Positions 24,201-35,233 of a stretch of DNA of 64,000 nucleotides are shown one piece after another; position 1 is the stretch's first letter; each line of letters opens with the position of its first letter. Source of the stretch: Gentiana macrophylla (taxonomy: Eukaryota; Streptophyta; Magnoliopsida; Gentianales; Gentianaceae). The stretch lies in the NCBI GenBank assembly GCA_026214975.1, contig CM047817.1, forward strand, positions 60,048,407-60,112,406. The letters run 5' to 3'. The translations under genes were made by a program, and so were the position numbers. Below the pieces are notes generated by a model. The model ran no database searches. It saw nothing but the letters and a program-made list of their open reading frames with translations, and had not been told where the DNA came from.

Positions 24201-25113
24201 GGAAATAGTCTTGAACTAGCGATTCGTTTGAGTAGACACTACTCGTGAAGCGTGGGATGTCTAATGAAAGTGTTACCCGAGTGGGATCTGATTTTCTAAT
24301 AAATTAGAAAAACATAATATAAAAGCTCCCACTAGTTTATCGGTTCCAAATACCGTCTAACTAGCGACACTTTAATTTATGATTCTCCAATTTTCTATCG
24401 AAAATTTCTCGTGTAGACACTATACAATTCACTAGAAGAATTTTATCGTCCCAATCATCTTTCAAACTAACTACGGTTGTCTCTCGCTCAAGACGAGTGA
24501 CAAGTGAGTGACATGTCTATTTACGTCACTTAAGTTTTGAAGGCTTCAAGAGAAATATCTCTTCCGAAAAATTAATCGCATGTGAGATTAATAAATACAA
24601 TGTTCTAGTTACTTACCACTTTTTAACGAAGTCATTACTAGTCAATTTTACACTAGCAGTCTAGCACCTTAGAGAGATATATAATAGTTGTAAATAAAAT
24701 TGACAGTAAATAAATCCAAATCATACACTACTAAAATTTTAGGAACATAAACTAAGTACTTATAGTCTATCCTACCGTTCCAAGGATTTAATCTAATACC
24801 TTAGTGCCGCCTTAGGGTAGGTCAAAGAGGTTTCGATTAATATTGAAGATCAGATTGAGAATCGAGCATCTCATTTGTGATCGTCAATCACCTTTCCTTT
24901 TTCAGCCAAGGTACTACCAAAAATACCCTTTATGAGTGTGACTCTCTTGTCTCAGATTTTTAGGTAGACCCGAGTGTGCCGCCTGTAGGGTCGGTCGGTG
25001 ACCCGACAGTACCCAAAATCCTATCCTTTCGGAGACCAAGCCTCGAATTTTGATAGCGGTGAAGGCCTTCCTTAGGGGGCGAAATCAAAGCCGGCACAGG
25101 CGTCACCATTCTC
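21248..25113 (-). other. LARD1 interior, noncoding
   Basis: No open frame in this 3.9-kb stretch resembles a known domain on either strand. The phrase GAATCACCC recurs near 22317, 22421, 22509 and 23611, often beside ACGCTTT, which suggests an old internal duplication. Short frames such as 21267-21488, 22388-22606 and 23436-23681 are no longer than expected by chance and are not called. Confidence 0.7.
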
Positions 25114-25506
25114 TCACGTTGCTTGTGTCAGCGGTAGAGGCCGTGGGGTCGGCCGTCGCCTCTCGCCGCCACTCAATATTTTGAAAAAGTGGTGGGTTTC
25201 TTGATCACGTTTTGGACTTGATGTTACATTAAGGAACAATAATTCACAGGCCCGAATGTTGTCGGTTATGTGGGCTAACCCACCCGACCTATTCGTTAGA
25301 ACATATGTGGCCGTCGGACGGATCAAGGCTAGGGGAGCTCCGTTAAGCCGTAGTGGCTCTTCGGATGACTCAGCCTTGCGAGATCCGTGCAAACGCCACA
25401 CGTGGAGGGTGAAGTCGATCGAGCCGTAGCTACTGTTGACCACCCAACCGTGGTTAAACCACTTTCGAACCTGTTTGCCCGTGATTATCCAATCCTTAAA
25501 CATCAA
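25114..25506 (-). CDS. LARD1 open reading frame of unknown function
   Basis: This 130-codon frame is the longest inside LARD1 and lies where gag would sit, after a ~1.2-kb leader. The translation has no zinc knuckle, no Gag core and no other motif that I recognise; the C-terminal third is rich in Arg, Pro and Thr. It falls in a GC-rich patch, where stops are rarer by chance. It could be a chance frame, a Gag remnant beyond recognition or a captured host fragment. Confidence 0.25.
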   Translation of the reverse strand: MMFKDWIITGKQVRKWFNHGWVVNSSYGSIDFTLHVWRLHGSRKAESSEEPLRLNGAPLALIRPTATYVLTNRSGGLAHITDNIRACELLFLNVTSSPKRDQETHHFFKILSGGERRRPTPRPLPLTQAT

Positions 25507-26742
25507 ACTTTCACGTAGACACTACGGAACAAAAACGTAATCTCGTCTTAGGTAAGGTGGAATTCACCAAGAATCCAACACCTTAACCACGAGGTTTCGG
25601 GATTTTACTCCTTATGCTTTCGCAGAGTGGGATTCACCGAGAATCCATCACCCAACCTCGACGATTGAAAAACCCGTGTTTCTCGGTTTTGACCCTAATT
25701 AGTTTCTAATCAATATCAAACAATTAATTAAAACTAATTGCGTGTTTTATACATGCCTAACTAATTCCTCGAATTAATATCTACATGTATGCATATGGAG
25801 TGGAATTCATGATATGATGCATGTCATGGCAATTTTCCGGTTCTATTCATACAATCTACACATGTATACTAGTGCGGAAAATAAACACCGAGATGGACTG
25901 TTGACACCCCCGTAACTAATCTATTCGAAAATAAAATAAAACCCTAATCTGCAGATCTGATCTTCATTCTTCGACGATCGGCATATCAAACGAACTCGGA
26001 TCGGGACGAAAAATTCCAGATCTGATCTTCATTCTTCGTACTTCAAGATGGACGGTCGGATTGAAGCTTTGACTTGTCAATCTTCCTCAGTGAGCCGCCC
26101 AACTTGCTGCTGAAACAGACTCTTACAGCAGCGCATCATTTACTTCCCGAGGCCGATCAGGGATCAAGATGAATCCCGATCGTCCTGAAAATTTTATATC
26201 ACGTCCACAACTCCATTATTATCGATCTGACCGGTCGGATATTTGTTTCAACGGTCCAATACTGTCCAGAAAATCGAGAAAGTCACAGTTAGGGTTTCTG
26301 TGAATCCTGCGTTTTTCTGTCACAGCTGCCTCTTCTCATCAACGAACGGACATCCAAACGGACTCTGATCGATGCCAAATTCTCTGGGATTGTTCATCAA
26401 CTTCCAATCTTGATTCTGACCGGAGGGATCTTCGTTTTAACGGCTCAAACTACGGAAAAAAACGAAAAGACTAAACAGCTACTAAACAGATTTATTTTCT
26501 GGAAATTAAAATTGCAATAAAAATAAATTACATAATTTCCTATACTCATATGAACGAATTTTCATCGTTCATATGAGTTTACAATAGATCTAACGGGTAA
26601 ACGGTGCCAACCCCCAATCCATCTCTTCAACCATAGCAATTAATCATTATCAATGCATAAAACAATAAATAAAATTTACCTACATGCAATTCCACTCCTT
26701 TAAATCGTTTAATTATGATTATGACTATATAAATCGTGGAAC
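25507..26742 (-). other. LARD1 5' leader
   Basis: Noncoding leader on the minus strand. It contains two near-repeats of a GGATTCACCRAGAATCC-type block (about 25547-25570 and 25628-25655), a repeated GATCTGATCTTCATTCTTCG (near 25955 and 26020) and the perfect hairpin at 26544-26578. Leaders of non-autonomous elements are expected to hold the packaging signals. Confidence 0.6.
26544..26578. repeat. Perfect hairpin in LARD1 leader
   Basis: The arms ACTCATATGAACGA and TCGTTCATATGAGT pair perfectly over 14 bp around the 7-nt loop ATTTTCA. The hairpin lies about 170 nt downstream of the primer site in the direction of transcription, where retroelement dimerisation and packaging structures usually sit. 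Confidence 0.85.
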
Positions 26743-26757
26743 CTTGCTCCGATACCA
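26743..26757 (-). promoter_or_regulatory. LARD1 primer-binding site
   Basis: The minus strand reads TGGTATCGGAGCAAG, two bases inside the 5' LTR. This is the tRNA-Met-type site with a G in place of the usual A (CAGAGC becomes CGGAGC). Confidence 0.85.
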
Positions 26758-26759
26758 CA

Positions 26760-28496
26760 TGAAGGATGCAGGTTCTTAGATCTAACCAAGTTAGATCTAT
26801 ACGCAGCGGACGGATCACGATTTACATATCATAAAACATAATCAAAGGATTTAACAACTACAAGGGGGTTAAGATCATGTTACCAATAGTAGGAAGAGAA
26901 GCCAAGATCTTCCGATGTGTTCTCCAAACGGCGGTTGGTGGACACCCTTCTTGATACACGAGCCTCCTTGATATGCAACACCAAGAAAAACTTAGAGTTT
27001 TTCTTCTTCTAAAACCCTAGACAAGAGAAAACTAATTTTTCCTCTCCATCTATATGTGGTGGTCGAAATTTTTAAGCCAATCTAAAAGGCTTGGGAGAAC
27101 TCTCTTTATATAGGAGAGTAAACCTTGTCCTCCAAGGATTAAATAATTAAGAGATAATTATTCCATTAATCCTTTATTCCAAATAAAAGATAAATAAAAT
27201 GATTATCCCAAACAAATTAGGATAAATCAAGTTATTATCTAATATTCCATGAATTATCATTTAACAAATAAAAGATAAATCACATGTCAAATAATTATCC
27301 AAGAAAACTAATTTCTCTCTAATTAATCAACATATATTGGCGCCACCTCTAGGGTTATTAAGCCCACATAAAATGTCTTTTATGTGTATTATATTATCTA
27401 GCCCAACTAAATAATATTTTGCATATCAATTAATTAGCCCAGCCAATTAATTATCACTGAGGCCCAAATAACAAGATTATTAGTCCGAATTACAGAAGCC
27501 ACATCGGGGACCATGGACCTATAACCAGTAGCTCCAATAATTAATTATTCATCGAACCGAATAAGTACATTAATTATTAATTTCGGGATTATGCCACCAT
27601 AAACCCGAAACTGAACTCTACCGATTATAGATGTATACTTATACTCAACCCATAGAGTGAATAAGCGTCCATTGATATAATCACTACATACAGATTAACC
27701 CTCCATAGATCTGCCCATTCGAGAGGAAGTCTCCGTGAACCCGACTCAGAATATCTTATCCTTATTTACCATCAACCCCCTAGTGATCAATTAGTTCACA
27801 TATCTGACTAGTAGCTAATTAGTCTAAATATGAACTCGGCCGATCGTTCACTTTCTTAGGGCTAACAAATAAGGGGACTGTCTCTCTACTTCCCGCAGGA
27901 AGGAATGGATTCCATGTCTGTGAAAATCAGAACTACTCACTCATCTGGAGATAGTGCCAATGAGAAGTGGCTTGGAACACATTATTTAAGTGAACCGTAA
28001 CTAACACATCAAACACTACCCCGGGACAAGCAAAGACCCGTGATCACCTCGGGATTAAGGTTGATCCATATATGATCATCTAATGATTTAATAAGATTCC
28101 TCGATCACGGAATTATACCGAGAAATTCAGATTAAATCGGTCCAATTCCTATATGAATGTCATCATATATAAATGCCCCACGTAGGTACCCTCTACCGAC
28201 AGTCCGGATAAGACTATCACACCCTAAGGTGTTCTGGGCGCATTATTGGTGTTTTAATCAAGAGACCCTAAACTCTGATTAAGTTCACCACGGACTAACA
28301 GTTTAAGTATATCACCACTAACTCAATCCTCACGTGTAATCCATACACTGAGTTAAGTGGTTACATACAGATATACTTAGGGTTTGCAGCAGTGTATTAC
28401 TTTACAAGCACAAAGCAAGTAATAAGTTGAGATAAATTCTGTCATTCATTATTAAAAACAATTACACAAATTGTCTTTCGGGCACTACACCTAACA
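26760..28496 (-). repeat. LARD1 5' LTR
   Basis: This 1737-bp repeat ends at 28496, just before GAAAT. The minus strand carries CTATATAAAG at 27114-27123, a strong TATA box. Its close match to the other LTR argues for a fairly recent insertion. Confidence 0.95.
27114..27123 (-). promoter_or_regulatory. LARD1 LTR TATA box
   Basis: CTATATAAAG on the minus strand, also present in the 3' LTR near 19850, drives the direction towards the primer site. It is a good plant TATA consensus. Confidence 0.65.
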
Positions 28497-28501
28497 GAAA
28501 T

Positions 28502-29484
28502 GCAGTGAGCCAATCGTAGGTGCAATTCGTCCCTTGATAATAATAAAAACTGGGATATTTGACTTTTTCCATAAGATCTCATAGCACATCAATTCCCGAA
28601 ATCGGCTTGGCCTTCTCAGTGGGCCTCGACTTTTTCATGTTCTCAATCACTTTTTACATTTTTTTTCATCTGCTCCGCTACAACGGGGTCAACTACCCAC
28701 CTAGGTTCATGTTCGGAGTCCGCTCGATTGTGCGACTCCAACATTTGTTTGCATCGCCTTTCTCTTATGATGTAGCAAGCATCACGATTGTCTGTAGTTT
28801 CTTGTCGTGGAGCAAAATTTCTTTCAGAGTGATGCGAACCCAATCGTAGTTGACTTGGTCTCTTTTCAGTGTTTCCCAAATGCTCTAAGGTTAATCTTCT
28901 CCCAGCACTTTTTGTAGGGGCTTGCCTGCGCCGCTGACCAATAGATGAACGAATGCTCTCTTTGATATCAATAGGTCGTGATTGGCATTGATGACTTTTG
29001 GGTGAAACCGCGACATCTGCATCGACAGTTAAGGGAAGTTGGTCCAAAATTGGCATAAGGCATTGACCTAGTGCGTCCAAACGTGCGTTGGCTATGTACA
29101 TCTTTTGCTCACATTCAACATGTGCCTTCGCTGCCTTTACCTCAGGGTCTTCCTGGAACCTGGTATCTTTTCTGGGATTAGCTCATGCCTTTGCGGTGGT
29201 CTTGACGTTACCTCATGCACCTTTCCGAGGGCATGTCCAGTGCGGAAAAGATCTGTGGCCGCGGCGGCCTCTCTAGACTTGGTTCTCTGATTAATGATTC
29301 CTTGGGCATCTCTTGGCGTATATCATGGCGGGTTCTGTCACGATGTGGTCCCCTCTGATTTTCCTCTATTACCTCCATGTTATGAGTATGTATCGGATCC
29401 TGAGTGCCCCCTATGCTGGGGTATGCGGTACTAACTGCAGTCCTTGCTACCTGCAATTGCTCAGCTACAAATTTCTGTTCATGC
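28502..29484 (-). pseudogene. gag: GYP1 gag, N-terminal part
   Basis: Minus-strand frames 29208-29456 and 28643-29101 are charged, Arg/Gln/Glu-rich and resemble the disordered N-terminal half of Tat-type Gag. They are in different frames. The gene continues across LARD1 at 19491. The start codon could not be fixed; the sequence upstream of 29485 is A-rich leader. Confidence 0.6.
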
Positions 29485-30262
29485 TAAAAAAAACAAAAAG
29501 TACATTGAAAATCAATCAACTATTCTCTGACACTCACAACCCTTGTACTATCTGACCTTGTCGGCGGCGTGACGGGTATTTTGTCGAAAAGGACGTTTCC
29601 GGTGAGTTGATGGCGGTCTGACGTACGGAATACCCAAAATTCAAGGACGACTGGGATAAATCAACCGGGAAGTCCAAGAATATACTATCCTTTGGTGAAT
29701 CCGACGTAAAATGTTCTCAAATCAACCAAACATTTCCATAATATGCAAGAAACAAAACCAGAATCTTTTATGATTTCAGCTCAAAAAAGGACCTATGAAA
29801 TTCAAGGCAAATGATACCAAGGTGTAAAGTATCTCAACAAGCTTGATCCATAACGTGAATATACCGAGATTGACAAATTTTCAAGTGCAAACTCAGTATT
29901 TTCACGTGTTCTTACTTTTTTGCGTGAACACAAAGCTTAAAACATCCAAAAGTCTTGCTGGAAAGTGAAAACTCTGAGCAGAATAATGAAGATAACGTCT
30001 GCGGAGAGTTCTTGAACAAAAACTCACGAGAGAGGTGATAATTCAAACGCTAACTCCTGAATTTTGAACAAGATTCATAGATTTTACCTTTTGTTTGATG
30101 TTAAAGTGAAGCTTCTATGATGACCGAGCTGATTCCGAGAGCCTTTCTAGTGGAGAAGCTCTGAAAACTGGAGAAGATGATGAAAGTCTTCTTGGAGCCT
30201 CCATGAAGGACGAACTGACGGCATTGCCGTACACCAGAAGGAAACCAAAAAGCTTGTGTTTT
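29485..30262 (-). other. GYP1 5' leader
   Basis: Noncoding stretch of about 780 bp between the primer site and gag. One minus-strand open frame (30101-30301) extends into the LTR and shows no domain, so it is not called as a gene. Confidence 0.55.
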
Positions 30263-30280
30263 CCTGGTAACGGAGCCAAC
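30263..30280 (-). promoter_or_regulatory. GYP1 primer-binding site
   Basis: The minus strand reads TTGGCTCCGTTACCAGG directly beside the LTR. It resembles TGGCGCCGTTGCCGG-type sites used by Tat and related gypsy elements, with a few mismatches. Confidence 0.6.
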
Positions 30281-30894
30281 TGATAAAGTCAAAATTATCA
30301 CGGTATATTTAGCGGTGGATTTGTGGTGGATATATGGCTATGATTTAGTGCAAATGCCGGTGGTGTGCAGTGGTGCTAGTACTCTTACGGTGGTGAATGT
30401 GGGGGTGCTTTAAGAGTAATGAATTTGGCAGAGTAAGCTTGTATTATGTATTAATAAACCTCTAATTAAATGGTTACGTTGAGCCACATTTATAGGCAAG
30501 CCACAAGGTAGAGTTTAACTAAATGACAAAACGACATAGTTAAATATAACGCGACGCCGACTAAGCCAATGACTATCTGGCGGACCCGATATAGGGGTGG
30601 ACCCATTACACTTGTTTATTTGCTCAGTCTCTATCTTGTTACCCTTGATTCGTAGCTTGCTCCTCTTCATAGTGGGCTCGGGCCGCTGGCCGGCCTGGGA
30701 ACCCGCTGGCCGGCCCTCTAGCTTCTCCTCGCACCGCTTGGTGTGGTGGAGAGGCTTGGTGCAGGGCCGTGGCCTACGGTCCTGATTTGGCTTATGTTAT
30801 ACGGACTCAATGGCCGAAGGCCTTGTCCCTTTATACGGTCACCGGATGAACCCGAATAAGTATCCGTGGGACGGATTACGGTTTGAGCATATCA
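30281..30894 (-). repeat. GYP1 5' LTR (only copy in the window)
   Basis: Bounds were set by TGATA at 30281 beside the primer site and TATCA at 30890-30894, giving 614 bp with matching inverted ends TGATA...TATCA. A minus-strand CCTATAAATG box lies at 30489-30498. No second copy is present, so the right edge rests on these ends alone. The open frame 30597-30785 inside it is not treated as a gene. Confidence 0.55.
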
Positions 30895-31249
30895 CCATGG
30901 ATGGGGGATCATATTGATTTGGAATCGCCGAGTGTCTAATTATGAAGTTTTTTTGCCCAAGTATGAAGTTTGTTTTGCCTAAGTATGAAGTTTATTTTGT
31001 AAATTCAAATGCAGTATTTCTACTCATTTTGTGGATGCACAATGATCTGCTTTGTAATACATGTAGATCATACTTTTGAGCTACTTTGATGAATTTTGAC
31101 CATTTTGTGATGTATGCTACTAATATTGGTATTTTGGATGTTCATTAATGTGATCATTGGTGTAATTCTGCACTGTAATGCTGCTGTTTATTGTGGTGTA
31201 ATTTTGTGTTCATATACAGCAACAATTTTGGTTCTATCAATTTTGGTAA
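30895..31249. other. Unassigned sequence with a short triple repeat
   Basis: No gene is seen. TATGAAGTTT with a TTTTGCC(C/T)AAG linker occurs three times between about 30940 and 30998. The rest is TG-rich and unremarkable. Confidence 0.5.
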
Positions 31250-32050
31250 TCAAATCATTCTGTTACAGTAAACGCCATCCATGCTGACGTTAAAACTGCC
31301 TCAGGAACGTCAATAATGATGATGTTTTGAAGAATGCCATCCACACTGACGTTCATAATCACTCGACAACGTCCTTGGTGTTGATGTTTTGGAGATTAGA
31401 ATCAATACCATTCTGTTACTTTCTGGCACTCAAAATACACTCCAATGTGAAGTTCATACTATCCAAGGAACGTCAATGTGGATGACGTTTTGAGGATCAG
31501 CTGTCAAACCATTCTGTAACTACAAACGCCAGCCACACTGATGTTAATGTTTCCTTAGGAACGTCCATGGTGATGAAGTTTTGAAGATCAGAATGAATAC
31601 CATTCTGTTACTTTCTGGCACTCAAAACGCCCCCAAGGTGACATTCTACTATTGAAGGAATGTGAAAGTGGATGATGTTTTGAGGATCAGTTGTCAAACC
31701 ATTATGTTACTGAAAACTCCAATCACTCTGACGTTAATGTTGCCTTTGGAATGTCCATGGTGATGATGTTTAGAAGATCATAATCAATACCATTCTGCTA
31801 TGTTTTGGCACTCAAAACGCCCTCCAGGTTGACGTTTATACTATCCAAGGAACATCCACGTGGTTCACTTTTTCAAGATCAGCTTTAAGACCATTCTATA
31901 ACTGGTAACGCCATACACACTGTCGTTAATGCTGTCCTAAGAACGTCAATGGTCATAAAGTTTTAAAGAACAACTCAATACCTTTCTACTCCTTAAAACG
32001 GCACCCTAACTCACGTTCAGAACGTCATGGAACGTCAATGGTACTGGCGT
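31250..32050. repeat. Degenerate tandem repeat, period about 200 bp
   Basis: The phrase CAATACCATTCTGTTACTTT followed by CTGGCACTCAAAA recurs near 31400, 31598 and 31790, with a decayed copy near 31970. Each unit contains two half-units built around a CGTC...GATGATGTTTTGAAGATCA phrase, with repeated AACGTC/GACGTT words. There are about four units, well diverged. It lies beside the PMD pseudogene and could be the subterminal repeat of a transposon carrying it. Confidence 0.75.
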
Positions 32051-32321
32051 TTTTTAGGAAAACCAACAAAACCAACACATCAAATGCAAATCAATCTCAG
32101 TTAAGAAAACCAACAAAACCAACAAATCAAATACAAACCAACAAAACCATAATCCATAAAAACACATGCAAATACAAATCAAACACCAAATCAAACTCCA
32201 ATCCAAATCCAAATCGAAGCAATAAAAGGAGGGGATGAAAGTACAAATCCAAACTAAAAACTACAATCCAAATGACGTACTGAAATGAAAAATCAAAATT
32301 TTCATTAAATGTATCAAAGAT
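32050..32321. other. A/C-rich simple sequence
   Basis: AACCAACAAAACC- and AAATCCAAATC-type repeats fill this stretch. The open frame 32038-32238 is a by-product of this composition (Asn, Lys, Pro, Thr only) and is not a gene. Confidence 0.6.
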
Positions 32322-34240
32322 CTAAGGCAAATATCTCTTTTTCGTGGTCTTTCCATGCTTTCTCAGTTGTTCAACATCTTTGTGATCTTGGGCTTCGTCT
32401 TCGGCTTTGGCTTCGACACCGACATATTCAACATCTTGCGTACATACACCTGCAGTCAGAAACTCGAATACCATTTAAAGCACCTTTACTAGATCATTTT
32501 TGTTCTTCTTTGAGGCATTCATAATCGCATCTTGTACAACATCAATAACTTTACCCTTGTTTGCCTCATCTTGTTTGTTTCACAGAACAACGTTAGTAAC
32601 ATTGAAAAACCTAACACACTACTGATTGTATATTTGCAAATAGATATGGTCAAACCTCTCTAGAATCTCGCAGCTTCTTTTTGCTCGCACCAGTCAAACG
32701 ATGTAAGGCAACACTTCGATACCGCCATGCATTCCCAATCATACTATTTCCCCGTTCTTTGAACCTTACTTATGAGATGATTCACATAATGGATGAAGTC
32801 ATCATCACGTGATTCATGGGTGACGTTGTATTGTTTCACCTTCCCGCTTTTATGTGATACTTTTGAAGGAATCGGTGACTGGGTATGGATCGGACATATC
32901 CGAACTGACGGATGACACGGTTTGTGTGATACACCTCTACAATGTCCAGTGTCCTTATGCAACCATAAAACTAGCATATGTCATAATTAGACACCGTTCT
33001 CACTTCGTGTTAAGCATCCCAAAAAACCTGCAAGATGGAAAATGCTTTAAGTATAAGTATACGAGCCATTATTTCCGTTAAAACGAATGTTGATACTTAC
33101 ATCTTGTGCCTCCATCAAGTCTAAGACCTCTCGTAAATGCTTTAACGTTGACGCTGCCAAATGATTGTTAATTCTAGTAATATGTTTCCACTTCAATTAA
33201 TGTACCATCTCCCCTGCATTGAAATCTTTGTTCGCCGGAGGACGCAAAACTGGGAAGTGTTTGTACGCCCATGCATGTATAAAACATATTACAAAACAGT
33301 CGTGTAAGCGTTTAAAGATACTTAATAAAAACAAAAAAAATCATTTAAATAACAAGTCTTACCTCTAACAATGTCAGATATCCAAAAATTCCAACAATAT
33401 TCATCCTAGAAGCCTTCGATAGTTGCTGGTAAAGATTTTCCAGTGTAGCAGCACCTTAAGCCCACTCACCAACCTTATCCAGATCCTTTAAAAAATAAAG
33501 GTAAGCTACGCCTATCTTATCTCCACTGCGTTCTTGAATCAAAGTACATGCAAGCATGTACAATAAATATCCGCACACAGCTTGATCCACAGTTATGATC
33601 CCCACATTCTGACCGAAACTGGATCCCTCACCCTCAGTACTTCATCTGCCATATCTACCCGTAAGCTTGGTCTTCAGCCAGCTTTTAGACACCCGTTGTC
33701 CACCAACATACCCTGACTTATCTGCCACTTCAGTTAAACTAATCCCTAACAACTCATGAACAAATGAAATTGGGTTGCTCTTTCTCAAATTCAAAGTTCA
33801 CAGCCTTTCCAACAAACGGTAAGCCTATGATATATCGGACATCGTCTAGTACGATTGTCATCTCACCAAATGGCAAGTGGAAGGTGTTTGTTTCCGGTTG
33901 CCACCTCTCAACAAAGGCACTGATGATCACCCGATTGGTTTGGTTGTATGAAGAATGTACCAGATTGTACAACGGATTAGTTCTCACTCTTTCCCTGAAT
34001 TCTTCACACTCATTATCAAGCTTCCACAGTTTAAGGGAAGATGTGTACTACTAACATAAAATTATGCATCGGTCCTGTTCATTGCACAAAAATAATATGA
34101 AGTTAGATATATGAAAATACTTTAAGTTTAAAACAATTTGATAAAATTATTCAACTCAAAAAACATCATACCTTTTGGTTATGCAACAACCTGTAACCAA
34201 CATGCTCCTTCCAATCATTCCCCAGCAGAATATTGATTGA
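32322..34240 (-). pseudogene. Plant mobile domain (PMD / MAIN-like) protein, degenerate
   Basis: On the minus strand 33754-33987 encodes the strongest match: ERWQPETNTFHLPFGEMTI followed by LDDVRYIIGLPFVG, the N-terminal core of the aminotransferase-like plant mobile domain. Reading on through stops gives, in the family order, an ERSGDKIGVAYLYFL block, GAATLENLYQQLSKASR (about 33440), a KHFPVLRPP block (about 33240) and a TNRVIRQFGYVRSIP block (about 32900). The reading ends at TAG 32322-32324. A probable intron lies near 33281-33360. At least four stops or shifts make it a pseudogene. PMD genes are common in plants, both as silencing factors and as transposon cargo; the repeats beside this one favour the latter. 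Confidence 0.8.
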
Positions 34241-34849
34241 CGTGATCAGTCAAGTGATAATAAAATACTCGATCACCATAACTAGCAAGAGGACTAGGTC
34301 CATCATAGTATAGCTATAGCGAATCGAGGTCGATCCCACAGGGAACCAATTTGTGAATCATTTTATATATAAACAACTAATTAACCATGCCAAGAACACA
34401 GAAGCGGTCTATGACCAACAATTGACAAGAAAAGATAAAGGGCATGACTCGACACAAAACATAAACATACAAGTAATTAACCTCCCAATTATCAAGCTAT
34501 CGTTTGGAATTAGTGAACTATATAATTAAACAATACTTCACAACTATTAACCCGATTCGTATTTCTCTTATATTGGCTACGGGAGTCATCCCCTAAGCAA
34601 GATCTAGCTCCGAGTAGGCCATCTAGATCACTGTGCTACATTACGTGACTTTGCTTCGTATTCCTCACCTAGGCAACATTCCTGTGGTTAGGCGTACTTC
34701 CTAGATGATCGTATCAGTCTCTTTCCCATTAACATTCACTTTTTAGGTCTCCTGTTAATCTACGATTTACGTATACCTAGGTGTCGACAATTCCCAAATA
34801 CAGAACAGATCTAGATCTCGATGAAAGTCCCGGAAGATCAATTCATGAG
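34241..34849. other. Unassigned sequence before the satellite array
   Basis: No ORF of interest is present. The phrase GAGGTCGATCCCACAGGGAA (near 34326) and the block around GGGAGTCATCCCCTAAGCAA (near 34580) look like the noncoding part of a dispersed plant repeat. I could not define its ends. The satellite starts abruptly at about 34850. Confidence 0.45.
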
Positions 34850-35233
34850 CCGACTAATAAGAAGAAAACATGAATTCAAATTCGTTACCAAAGAAAAAAC
34901 ACAAATTTCTACTCGTTATAAAAGGAAAGCACAAATTTCCGGCGATGTCAACTCGTTATCAAGGAAGTACTCGTTAAACACAAATTTCTACTCGTTATAA
35001 AGGGAAAACACAAATTTCCGGCGATGTCAACTCGTTATCAGGGGAAAAACATTTTTTTTCTGCAAGGACAACTCGTTACTAGAGAAAAACACAAATTTGA
35101 ACTCGTAAATAAGAAGAAAACATGAATTCGAATTCGTTACCAAAGTAAAAACACAAATTTCTACTCGTTATAAAAGGAAAACGCAAAATTTCCGGCGATG
35201 TGAACTCGTTATCAAGGAAAAAAACATTTTTTT

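Larger units (their letters stand above)
19497..28496 (-). mobile_element. LARD1: complete non-autonomous LTR retrotransposon
   Basis: Two LTRs, 19497-21234 and 26760-28496 (about 1.74 kb each), are nearly identical. The target duplication GAAAT is at 19492-19496 and 28497-28501. A tRNA-Met-type primer site flanks the right LTR and the purine tract CAAGTGGGAGAT flanks the left, so the element is on the minus strand. The 5.5-kb interior has no gag or pol motif in any frame I could read. Long LTRs with a conserved noncoding interior fit the LARD class (large retrotransposon derivatives), which depend on proteins from autonomous elements. Sharing primer type and purine tract with COP1 suggests a copia-type helper. 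Confidence 0.9.
16390..30894 (-). mobile_element. GYP1: truncated Ty3/gypsy retrotransposon (Tat-like), minus strand
   Basis: The order on the minus strand is LTR (30281-30894), primer site, leader, gag (split by LARD1), protease, RT, RNase H and the beginning of a second, archaeal-type RNase H, which breaks off at 16390. Protease before RT, a YIDDM active site and the second RNase H (WQLYVDGA) point to the Tat lineage of gypsy elements. The integrase and 3' LTR are absent; they may lie outside the window or be deleted. Frames are broken throughout. Confidence 0.85.

Noticed and set aside
28559..29555. Plus-strand frames, one hydrophobic (28559-28849), suggesting a membrane protein
   Set aside because: They lie antisense to GYP1 gag; hydrophobicity results from reading charged codons in reverse complement.
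30597..30785. Plus-strand frame in the GYP1 LTR with a hydrophobic start
   Set aside because: It lies inside the LTR on the strand opposite the element, is short and has no motif.
32038..32238. 66-codon plus-strand frame rich in Asn, Lys and Thr
   Set aside because: It is produced by A/C-rich simple repeats; the composition has no protein character.
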